Shown here: one piece after another, positions 1 through 5,140 of the stretch
Layout: every line of letters starts with the position of its first letter
Numbering within the stretch: the first letter of the stretch is position 1
DNA from: a bacterium UBA2214
GTDB lineage: Bacteria; Zhuqueibacterota; Zhuqueibacteria; Residuimicrobiales; Residuimicrobiaceae
Reading direction: 5' to 3'
Assembly: GCA_002327255.1 (NCBI GenBank)
Contig: DCUM01000153.1
Coordinates: 1-5,140, forward strand
DNA length: 5,140 nt
Program-made: the position numbers and the translations under genes
Notes under the pieces: generated by a model
Told to the model about the DNA's origin: nothing
Seen by the model: only the letters and a program-made list of their open reading frames with translations
Databases searched by the model: none

Positions 1-72
1 TCTCCAGAGCCCGACAGTGGGCTCCACCTGCTTCAGGTGGGGCACACCGTTATAATCAGGACGATAGTTTAA
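1..72 (+). CDS. Possible C-terminal end of an upstream parvulin-type peptidyl-prolyl isomerase (partial, 5' end outside window)
   Basis: Reading from base 1, an open frame of 23 codons ends at TAA 70-72. Its translation contains SGLHLLQV, which fits the G-x-H-x-x-x-V end signature of parvulin (PpiC/rotamase) domains; the next gene has the same signature as YGWHILQV. The few residues after it (GHTVIIRTIV) would be a short C-terminal tail. The stop lies 16 bases before a possible TTG start and 28 bases before the ATG of the next gene, which is typical operon spacing. Two consecutive isomerase/chaperone genes are common in SurA-type clusters. Only 23 residues are visible, so this is a pattern match, not a firm assignment. 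A strong hairpin (21-43) overlaps it, and the region could instead be non-coding. Confidence 0.35.
   Translation, partial: SPEPDSGLHLLQVGHTVIIRTIV
21..43 (+). other. Inverted repeat / RNA hairpin, 10-bp stem with 3-base loop
   Basis: GCTCCACCTG (21-30) pairs with CAGGTGGGGC (34-43) around the loop CTT. Nine pairs are Watson-Crick and one is G-U. No run of T follows directly (the next bases are ACACCGTTATAAT), so it does not look like a standard intrinsic terminator. It lies inside the possible coding tail of the upstream gene. It could be chance, or a weak attenuator or RNA-stability element between two co-transcribed genes. Confidence 0.35.
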
Positions 73-75
73 TTT

Positions 76-79
76 GGAG
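76..79 (+). promoter_or_regulatory. GGAG ribosome-binding-site-like motif that bears on the start of the isomerase gene
   Basis: GGAG at 76-79 is the only Shine-Dalgarno-like motif before the isomerase lipoprotein gene. It is 9 bases from an in-frame TTG at 89 but 21 bases from the ATG at 101. Spacing therefore favours TTG89, while signal-peptide appearance and codon type favour ATG101. Confidence 0.35.
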
Positions 80-100
80 TCGTATCCGTTGTTCACGAAC

Positions 101-1507
101 ATGAAGAAAATGATCGCCCTCTTTTTTCTGCCTTGCCTCTTTCTCTCCTGCAGTAAAAAAGATCCAGTGGTCGCGTCCTTTGGCAAAACCCGCATCACCC
201 TGGAGGAATACAAGGCGGCGTACATCGAGCACCTCAAACAGCCCAACGTCTTTGATTCCAAAGCCCTGCGCGAAAAGTTCCTCGATGAACTGATCGAGCG
301 GCGCCTGGTCGCCGCTGAGGCGGCGGCGGCGGGCATGGCCGCGGATGAACGCTTTCAGCTGCGTCTCGAGGCCAACCGCGACAAAAACCTGCGCGAGCGC
401 CATTATACGCAGGTGATCAAGCCCGGGGTCGTCTATGCCGAATCCGATCTGGAACAGGTGTATGTTTTCATGAACGAGGAGCGCCATCTTCGCCATCTCT
501 ACAGTAACAGCCGGGAAGGCGCCGATTCGCTCTACGCCGCTTTGCAACAGGGCGTGCGCTGGGAAGAGCTCGCCCGGCTCGTTTTCGCGGATGCACGGCT
601 CTCTGCAAGCGGCGGCGATCTCGGTTGGGTGGCCTGGGAGCAGCTGGAATACGACCTCGCCATGACGGCCTACAGCCTGCCGCTGCAGGAATATTCGCGG
701 CCGGTGGTTTCCAGCTATGGCTGGCATATCCTGCAAGTAGTCGATTGGCGCAAAATGCCGCTGCTCTCACAACCGGATTATGAACTCAAACGCCGCAAGG
801 CGCGCGGTGTGCTCGAAAGCAAACTCGGCGACAAGGCCGCGCTGGCCTATATCGGCGGGATGATGAAAAATAAAAAGATTCAGGTCTATCCCAAACCCCT
901 GCAGCGGGTGGGAGCATCATTGGGGCCTCTGCTGCAACGCACACCTTCCACCATGGATCGAATGCGTCCGGAACAACTCAGCGAAATGGAGATGGGGCGC
1001 ATCGAGACCTCGTTGTGGGAGCTGCGTCAGGAAGCGCTGGCGACACTGGAGGGCGAGACACTCACCGTGGGGCAGTTCATCGCCGCGCTTAATTACATCC
1101 CTTATCACGCCGTGCATAAAAGTTTGAAAACCGCGCTGGATTATGTGCTGCGCGATCGTGCGCTCACCCGGGAGGCGCGCCGCATGGGGCTGGAACGCGA
1201 TGCCCAGGTGCGTCTCAAAACGGAACTCTATAAACAGAACAAACTGCACATGGCCCGGCGCAGGGATATTCTGGCGGACATCGAGGTGACCAAGGCGGAA
1301 ACACAGGCTTATTTTGATCTTCAAATTAAACATCAGCATCCCAACACGGATTTTGCAGAGATCGAAGCGGATCTCCGCAGCGACCTGCTCACGGAAAAGA
1401 GAAACAACACCATGAAAGCATATCTGGATGGTTTGTATGCGGGGAAAAAGATCGTCAAAGACCTCCAACCCGTTCATGCCTGGTATGACAGCGTCGTTAA
1501 AAAGTAA
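101..1507 (+). CDS. SurA/PpiC-like peptidyl-prolyl cis-trans isomerase lipoprotein
   Basis: This is a probable periplasmic folding factor that isomerises prolyl bonds or chaperones envelope proteins, 468 residues from ATG101. Residues 1-17 form a lipoprotein signal: MKKM, a hydrophobic stretch, then FLSC with Cys17 as the lipidated residue (Phe at -3 is not canonical). Residues about 24-125 resemble a SurA N-terminal helical domain (GKTRITLEEY, then an LDELIERRLVAAEA helix). A parvulin domain spans about 127-218, with GGDLGWV at 171-177 and SSYGWHILQV at 204-213. After it, residues about 315-450 again look like a SurA_N-type helical segment (GETLTVGQFIAAL, then helices rich in Arg and Glu), so the parvulin domain is flanked by helical chaperone modules. 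An in-frame TTG at 89 would add MFTN and fits the GGAG spacing better; an open frame extends back to TTG74. The gene ends 31 bases before the GH5 gene with no terminator between them, so co-transcription is possible. The family call is firm; client proteins and catalytic activity are not visible. Confidence 0.85.
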   Translation: MKKMIALFFLPCLFLSCSKKDPVVASFGKTRITLEEYKAAYIEHLKQPNVFDSKALREKFLDELIERRLVAAEAAAAGMAADERFQLRLEANRDKNLRERHYTQVIKPGVVYAESDLEQVYVFMNEERHLRHLYSNSREGADSLYAALQQGVRWEELARLVFADARLSASGGDLGWVAWEQLEYDLAMTAYSLPLQEYSRPVVSSYGWHILQVVDWRKMPLLSQPDYELKRRKARGVLESKLGDKAALAYIGGMMKNKKIQVYPKPLQRVGASLGPLLQRTPSTMDRMRPEQLSEMEMGRIETSLWELRQEALATLEGETLTVGQFIAALNYIPYHAVHKSLKTALDYVLRDRALTREARRMGLERDAQVRLKTELYKQNKLHMARRRDILADIEVTKAETQAYFDLQIKHQHPNTDFAEIEADLRSDLLTEKRNNTMKAYLDGLYAGKKIVKDLQPVHAWYDSVVKK

Positions 1508-1526
1508 ACAGGAGTTTCATCTGATC

Positions 1527-1532
1527 AAGGAG
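1527..1532 (+). promoter_or_regulatory. Shine-Dalgarno site AAGGAG for the GH5 gene
   Basis: AAGGAG lies 6 bases before ATG1539 and supports that start over the later in-frame ATG at 1569, which would cut into the signal peptide. A second AGGAG-like motif (1509-1513) sits just after the stop codon of the preceding gene, with no good start codon at suitable distance. Confidence 0.7.
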
Positions 1533-1538
1533 TGCATC

Positions 1539-3388
1539 ATGTCAATCTCCCGCAAAAACGCAAGTCTCATGATCGTATCAGTCATCGTTTTGGTCATTTC
1601 TTCCCTTGCCGCCCAGCCCCGCTCCGTTTTTTCCCATTTTGTCACCGTTTCCGCAGACCGTCTCATGGACGGCGCCGAGCCGATGCGTTTCATATCCTTC
1701 AATATCCCCAATCTGCACTGCGTTGAAGACAATATGGTCTTTGAGGAGACCAATGCCTGGCGGTTGCCAGACGCCTTCGAAATTCGCGATGCCCTGGAAT
1801 CGGTCAAGGCGATGGGGGGCCTGGTGGCGCGGATGTATGTGATCACGGTGCGCCGCGATGATGCCCCCGATATTCCCCGCTATGTGCTGGGTCCGGGGCA
1901 ATTCAACGAAGAGGCGTTCCAGACCCTCGATCAGATGCTGGCCATCGCCAATGAAGTGGGCGTGCGCCTCATCATTCCCTTTTGTCGACAACTGGCCGTG
2001 GATGGGCGGCAGAGCACGAGTACGCGGCTTTTCGCGGCAAAAAATCCGATGAATTCTGGAGCGACGCCCAGCTCAAGGAGGATTTCAAACAGACCATCGC
2101 CTACGTCATCAACCGCCGCAACACCCTCACCGGCCTGCACTATCGCGACGACAAGGCGATCCTGGCCTGGGAGACCGGCAACGAACTGGCCAGCCCCGAT
2201 GCGTGGGTGCTGGAGATGGGCGCCTATATCAAGTCTCTGGACAAAAACCATCTCCTCCTCGACGGCTATACCGGCTATGGCCTGCGCGATGAGAGCATTG
2301 CCAATCCCCATACCGACATCATTACGACGCATCATTATGAAAAGGATCCGCGCGATATGGTGCGCATCATTCGCGCCAGCGCGGAAAAAGCCAAAGGCAA
2401 AAAGCCCTATCTGGTCGGCGAGTTCGGTTTCATCGGCCGCACCGGGGTCGAGGCGGTGCTGCGGGAAGTGGAGTCGCATCCGGGCATTTGCGGTGCCTTG
2501 ATCTGGAGTCTGCGCTTCCATAACCGCGATGGTGGTTTTTATTGGCATTCCGAGCCCGGCCTGGGCGGTTATTTCTACAAGGCGTATCACTGGCCGGGTT
2601 TCACTTCAGGCGAAAATTATGCCGAACGCGAGGTCATGCAGCTGATGCGGGAACGCGGATTCGCCATTCGCGGGAAGAAAGTCCCGGTCATGACGCCTCC
2701 CAGAGCGCCTCGGCTGCTGCCCTTCGCGGATGCGGCGCGGATCAACTGGCAGGGCGCTGTGGGCGCGTCCGGGTATGATATCGAACGCGCCGCGGCCCCA
2801 AAGGGCCCCTGGAAGAGAATCGCTTACAACGTCACCGATGCCGATGTCGCTCATAAACCATTATACAACGATCACACGGCCGAGATTGGCGGCAGCTATT
2901 ATTACCGGGTGCGCGCCCGCAATGCAGCGGGTCTCTCTGCGCCGTCCAACGTCGTCGGACCGGTCGTCATTGACCATAAAACGCTGGTGGATGAGTGCTG
3001 GAATTTCGCCGTGGCCTTCAGCCGCAAGGGCGATCTCTCCATGCAAACCGAAAATTCGCGCCATTTCAAGGAGGATGCCCACCGGCTCGCCGGGAAGGAG
3101 GGGGCCCATCTGGTTTACTACACCCCGGGGCCGGTGCAGGCGGCGAAATTCTATCTCTTTGCCGCAGCCGCGGAAAAATCGGCTGCGATCAGCGTCTCCG
3201 CGGACGGGCAGACCTATACCGATCTGCAGACAGAAACCGCAAATTATTTCAACGGAGCGGGAGATTACAATTACCTGCCGCCGGTGCTCTTTCACAGCGC
3301 CTCCATTCCGGCGGGAACGCACTATGTCAAAATTGCTTTTCTCGAGGATACGCAGTTGGGACGGGTGGAGATTGTCTATGGTGAGTGA
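1539..3388 (+). CDS. Secreted GH5-family beta-mannanase with FnIII-like and C-terminal beta-sandwich domains; frame broken twice (1980-1983 and about 2017)
   Basis: This is a probable extracytoplasmic endo-beta-1,4-mannanase, a retaining TIM-barrel enzyme. As written, the frame from ATG1539 leaves the correct path at F148 and runs out of frame to 2501; the remainder is open from TTG1982 to TGA3386-3388. Dropping one T from 1980-1983 and C2017 gives one 615-residue protein that reads smoothly through PFVDNWPWMGGRAEYAAFRG, a GH5_7-like stretch. Residues 1-26 are a signal peptide (hydrophobic 9-23, cleavage near SLAAQ). The barrel spans about 35-380: Arg98 in VARMY, acid/base Glu215 in WETGNEL (NEL rather than the usual NEP), HHY at 264-266, nucleophile Glu294 in LVGEFGF, and Trp322 in LIWSL. 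An FnIII-like domain (about 387-476, with YYYRVRARNAAGLSAPS) and a galactose-binding-like beta-sandwich (about 482-615) follow. Mannan specificity is inferred from the RNTLTGLHYRDDKAILAWE pattern and from the downstream genes. Another GH5 beta-glycanase activity is possible. It may be an intact gene with sequence errors, or a pseudogene. Confidence 0.8.
1980..1983 (+). other. First apparent frameshift in the GH5 gene (one extra T in a T4 run)
   Basis: Upstream, codons run ATC ATT CCC TTT. The family-like continuation VDNWPWMGG is only reached if TTT is read from 1981-1983, meaning the run should hold three Ts. An extra base in a short homopolymer is a common sequencing error, but a genuine mutation would look the same. 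Confidence 0.8.
2011..2018 (+). other. Second apparent frameshift in the GH5 gene (probable extra C at 2017)
   Basis: The VDNWPWMGG frame must move forward again by one base to enter the long downstream frame. Removing C2017 gives AGA GCA GAG TAC, translated RAEY and continuing AAFRGKK, a natural fit to GH5_7-type proteins. The exact base is inferred; any single base between about 2005 and 2020 would restore the frame. Confidence 0.7.
3367..3370 (+). promoter_or_regulatory. Shine-Dalgarno GGAG inside the GH5 gene end, serving the epimerase
   Basis: GGTGGAG (3364-3370, core GGAG) lies 7 bases before ATG3378 and within the last codons of the GH5 gene. It selects ATG3378 from a frame that stays open far upstream, and it suggests translation of the epimerase is coupled to that of the hydrolase. 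Confidence 0.65.
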
Positions 3389-4604
3389 CCGTATCGCAAC
3401 GCTGCGAGGCCGGATCGAAGCGGAATTGTTGCAAAATATTCTGCCCTTCTGGGAGAAAGAGGTTGTTGATCCCGCGGGCGATGGGTTTTGGGCGCGCGTC
3501 TCCAATGACCTTGTTGTCAAGGAACGCGCCCCAAAGGGATTGATACTCAACACGCGGATTTTGTGGACGTTCAGTGCCGCGTCTCGGCAATATAAAAATC
3601 CCGTCTTTTTGGCGCTGGCGCAAAGGGCTTTTGATTTTATACAAAATCATTTTTGGGACACCGATTTTGGCGGCATGTTGTGGATGCTGGATGAAGAGGC
3701 GCGCCCGCTGGATGTCAGCAAAAAAATTTACGGACAGGCGTTTTCCATATACAGCCTCGCGGAATATTTCCAGGCGACCGGTCAAAAAGAGGTGCTGGAT
3801 CGCGCCATAGAACTCTATCATCTGATCGAGCGGCACAATTACGATACCCAGCACAGCGGTTATTTCGAGACTTCCAACCGCGACTGGTCGCTGGCCGAAG
3901 ACCTGCGTCTGAGCGAAGTGGATATGAATGAAAAAAAATCCATGAATACGCATCTCCACCTTCTCGAAGCCTATACGCAGCTCTATCTTTGCTGGCCCGA
4001 TGCCGTGCTGGAAACGCGTCTGCGCACGCTGATTGACAATTTCCTGGCACATATCATCGACCGCCGTACCCATCACATGCGCCTCTTTTTCAACGAAGCG
4101 TGGCATGTCCGCTTGGCCCATGTCTCTTACGGACATGACATCGAGGCCAGCTGGCTGCTGGACGAAGCCGCGGCGGTTTTGCACGATCAGGGTCTCCAGG
4201 CGGCGGTGCGCCAGGAGAGCTATGCCATGGCCGAGGCGGTTTATCATGAGGCGCTCGCACCGCAGGGCGGAATCTATTACGAACGCAAGGAAGACGGTCA
4301 GCTCAAGGAGGACCTTGAATGGTGGCCGCAGGCGGAAGCCCTGGTCGGTTTTCTCAATGCCTGGCAAAATTCCGGCCAAATCAAGTTTCTCAATGCCGCC
4401 GGGCGGGTTTGGGACTTTTGCGACCACTACCTCGTCGATCATGAGCATGGAGAATGGTTTTACAAGGTGGGTCCCGACCTGAAACCCGACTCGCGTCTCT
4501 ATAAAGTTTCGGAATGGAAGTGTCCCTATCATAACAGCCGGGCGTGCATGGAAGCCCTGCGCCGGCTCAAAGATCCGGGGAATGGCGATCATCAAGCAGT
4601 CTGA
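3378..4604 (+). CDS. AGE-family cellobiose/mannobiose 2-epimerase
   Basis: This 408-residue cytosolic enzyme is predicted to epimerise C2 of the reducing-end sugar of a beta-1,4-disaccharide. In this context that means mannobiose to mannosyl-glucose (EC 5.1.3.11 type). There is no signal peptide, and the length is normal for the (alpha/alpha)6-barrel family. Visible motifs in order are LNTRILW with Arg60, KKIYGQAFSIYSLAEY (115-130), NTHLHLLEAYT with His192, SYGHDIEASWLLDEAA with His253, EDLEWWPQAEALVGF (311-325), and SEWKCPYHNSR with Trp380 and His385. The three histidines and Arg60 are spaced almost as in characterised cellobiose 2-epimerases (catalytic His184, 243 and 374 with Arg52 in the R. 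albus enzyme). The WWPQAEA and WKCPYHNSR forms favour disaccharide epimerases over GlcNAc 2-epimerase. ATG3378 overlaps the GH5 stop by 11 bases and has GGAG 7 bases upstream; the open frame before it is only a shadow of the GH5 gene. GTG3381 is a possible alternative start. Physiological preference for mannobiose over cellobiose is inferred from the neighbours. Confidence 0.92.
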   Translation: MVSDRIATLRGRIEAELLQNILPFWEKEVVDPAGDGFWARVSNDLVVKERAPKGLILNTRILWTFSAASRQYKNPVFLALAQRAFDFIQNHFWDTDFGGMLWMLDEEARPLDVSKKIYGQAFSIYSLAEYFQATGQKEVLDRAIELYHLIERHNYDTQHSGYFETSNRDWSLAEDLRLSEVDMNEKKSMNTHLHLLEAYTQLYLCWPDAVLETRLRTLIDNFLAHIIDRRTHHMRLFFNEAWHVRLAHVSYGHDIEASWLLDEAAAVLHDQGLQAAVRQESYAMAEAVYHEALAPQGGIYYERKEDGQLKEDLEWWPQAEALVGFLNAWQNSGQIKFLNAAGRVWDFCDHYLVDHEHGEWFYKVGPDLKPDSRLYKVSEWKCPYHNSRACMEALRRLKDPGNGDHQAV

Positions 4605-4618
4605 ATTTATTTTTACAT

Positions 4619-4622
4619 GAGG
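4619..4622 (+). promoter_or_regulatory. Shine-Dalgarno GAGG for the phosphorylase gene
   Basis: GAGG ends 6 bases before ATG4629. An in-frame ATG at 4617 overlaps this motif and has no site of its own (only AT-rich sequence upstream), so ATG4629 is preferred. The 24-base gap after the epimerase holds no terminator-like structure. Confidence 0.6.
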
Positions 4623-4628
4623 TATCCT

Positions 4629-5140
4629 ATGGATGGCCAGGAATTCAAAGTCCGCTTGCGAATCCTGCAACAGGAGCATGATGCGCTGTTGCAGCGCAGG
4701 AATCGTCCGCTTGAAGCATTCAACGGCCTTTATCAGCGCTATCAGCATCCCGTCCTCACAGCAGCCCATACCCCGCTGGCCTGGCGCTACGATCTCAATC
4801 CGGCCACCAATCCGTTTCTGCAGGAGCGCATGGGCATCAACGCCACCTTCAATGCCGGCGCCATGTTGTTCGACGGCAAGGTCGTCCTGATGGTGCGCGT
4901 GGAAGGGGTTGACCGCAAATCTTTTTTCGCCGTGGCCGAGAGCCCCAACGGCATCGACGAGTTCCGTTTTTGGGAGGAACCCGTGGTCCTGCCGGAGACG
5001 GAAGATCCTGATATCAACGTCTATGATATGCGTCTGACGCCCCACGAAGACGGCTGGATTTACGGTGTTTTTTGCACCGAACGCAAGGATCCCGCCGCCA
5101 GACCGGGTGACTTGTCCTCCGCGGTGGCGCAGGCGGGCAT
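4629..5140 (+). CDS. GH130 4-O-beta-D-mannosyl-D-glucose phosphorylase, N-terminal part (3' end outside window)
   Basis: This enzyme phosphorolyses beta-1,4-mannosyl-glucose to alpha-mannose 1-phosphate and glucose (EC 2.4.1.281 type) in the cytosol. The 170 visible complete codons are a bit under half of the usual length (about 390 residues). Key stretches are YQHPVLTAAHTPLAWRYDLN (38-57), NPFLQERMGINATFNAGAM (61-79), RVEGVDRKSFFAVAESPNG (90-108), PETEDPDINVYDMRL (122-136) and FCTERKDP (148-155), ending at LSSAVAQAG. These are hallmarks of the GH130 subfamily containing the B. fragilis and R. albus mannosylglucose phosphorylases. Asp133 in VYDMR matches the proposed catalytic Asp (131 in the B. 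fragilis enzyme). There is no signal peptide. It lies 24 bases after the epimerase, whose product is its substrate, so the two almost certainly work as a pair. A mannooligosaccharide phosphorylase (subfamily 2) is less likely given these motifs. Confidence 0.93.
   Translation, partial: MDGQEFKVRLRILQQEHDALLQRRNRPLEAFNGLYQRYQHPVLTAAHTPLAWRYDLNPATNPFLQERMGINATFNAGAMLFDGKVVLMVRVEGVDRKSFFAVAESPNGIDEFRFWEEPVVLPETEDPDINVYDMRLTPHEDGWIYGVFCTERKDPAARPGDLSSAVAQAG

Noticed and set aside
51..56. TATAAT, a perfect sigma-70 -10 hexamer before the isomerase gene
   Set aside because: No -35-like hexamer is found 16-18 bases upstream (the sequence there is around CTGCTT, within the hairpin), and the position may be coding. 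A single hexamer match is not enough.
312..330. GCG-rich tandem triplets (GGCGGCGGCGGCGGG)
   Set aside because: They simply encode an alanine run in a helix of the isomerase N-terminal domain; the run is too short to be a repeat element.
1977..1986. Programmed +1 frameshifting at CCC TTT T in the GH5 gene
   Set aside because: A second independent +1 event would be needed within 37 bases, at a site without slippery character, and a secreted sugar hydrolase has no evident reason for such control. Indel error or mutation is simpler.
56..2590. Minus-strand open frames opposite the isomerase and GH5 genes (56-736, 917-1477, 1578-1991, 1931-2590)
   Set aside because: They lie entirely opposite well-supported sense genes, have no ribosome sites or recognisable motifs worth noting, and are expected by-products of skewed codon use.
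2730..3377. Upstream extension of the epimerase frame by about 216 codons
   Set aside because: This part overlaps the FnIII and beta-sandwich region of the GH5 gene and translates to Arg- and Pro-rich sequence without family features. The epimerase similarity begins right after ATG3378, which has its own ribosome site.
4617..4628. ATG4617 as start of the phosphorylase gene (adds MRYP)
   Set aside because: It lies inside the ribosome-binding motif that serves ATG4629 and has no purine-rich site before it.
3327..5045. Very long open frame of 572 codons on the minus strand opposite the epimerase and phosphorylase genes
   Set aside because: It is in codon-for-codon register with both sense genes. 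In that register its stops would need sense codons TTA, CTA or TCA, which this GC-rich coding sequence avoids. The translation has no recognisable family, while the sense strand has two clear enzymes.

Overview
The window looks like a bacterial chromosome segment from a moderately GC-rich organism. Four genes, plus the tail of a possible fifth, all run on the + strand with short gaps or overlaps. Two features suggest, without proving, a member of the Bacteroidota/FCB-type lineages or a related candidate phylum: a SurA/parvulin-type lipoprotein followed by polysaccharide-degradation genes, and good AGGAG-type ribosome binding sites. No RNA gene, mobile element, CRISPR array or convincing terminator was seen.

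Layout. Bases 1-72 may be the end of an upstream parvulin-type isomerase gene. Bases 101-1507 encode a lipoprotein peptidyl-prolyl isomerase with a SurA-like layout. Bases 1539-3388 hold a secreted glycoside hydrolase family 5 enzyme, best read as an endo-beta-1,4-mannanase. It carries a fibronectin-III-like domain and a C-terminal beta-sandwich module. Its frame is broken twice within about 40 bases, at the T run 1980-1983 and near C2017. Dropping one base at each site restores a continuous 615-residue protein with both catalytic glutamates. Bases 3378-4604 encode an AGE-family epimerase of the cellobiose/mannobiose 2-epimerase type, overlapping the end of the hydrolase gene. Bases 4629-5140, running off the edge, encode the N-terminal part of a GH130 4-O-beta-mannosyl-glucose phosphorylase.

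The last three genes form a coherent pathway. The exported GH5 enzyme cuts beta-mannan to manno-oligosaccharides. The cytosolic epimerase converts beta-1,4-mannobiose to mannosyl-glucose. The phosphorylase splits that with phosphate to mannose 1-phosphate and glucose. This is the mannobiose epimerase/phosphorylase route known from Bacteroides fragilis and Ruminococcus albus. It is therefore not a new pathway, but here it is compactly combined with a multidomain mannanase. The main open question is whether the two frameshifts are sequence errors or mark a recently disabled gene.
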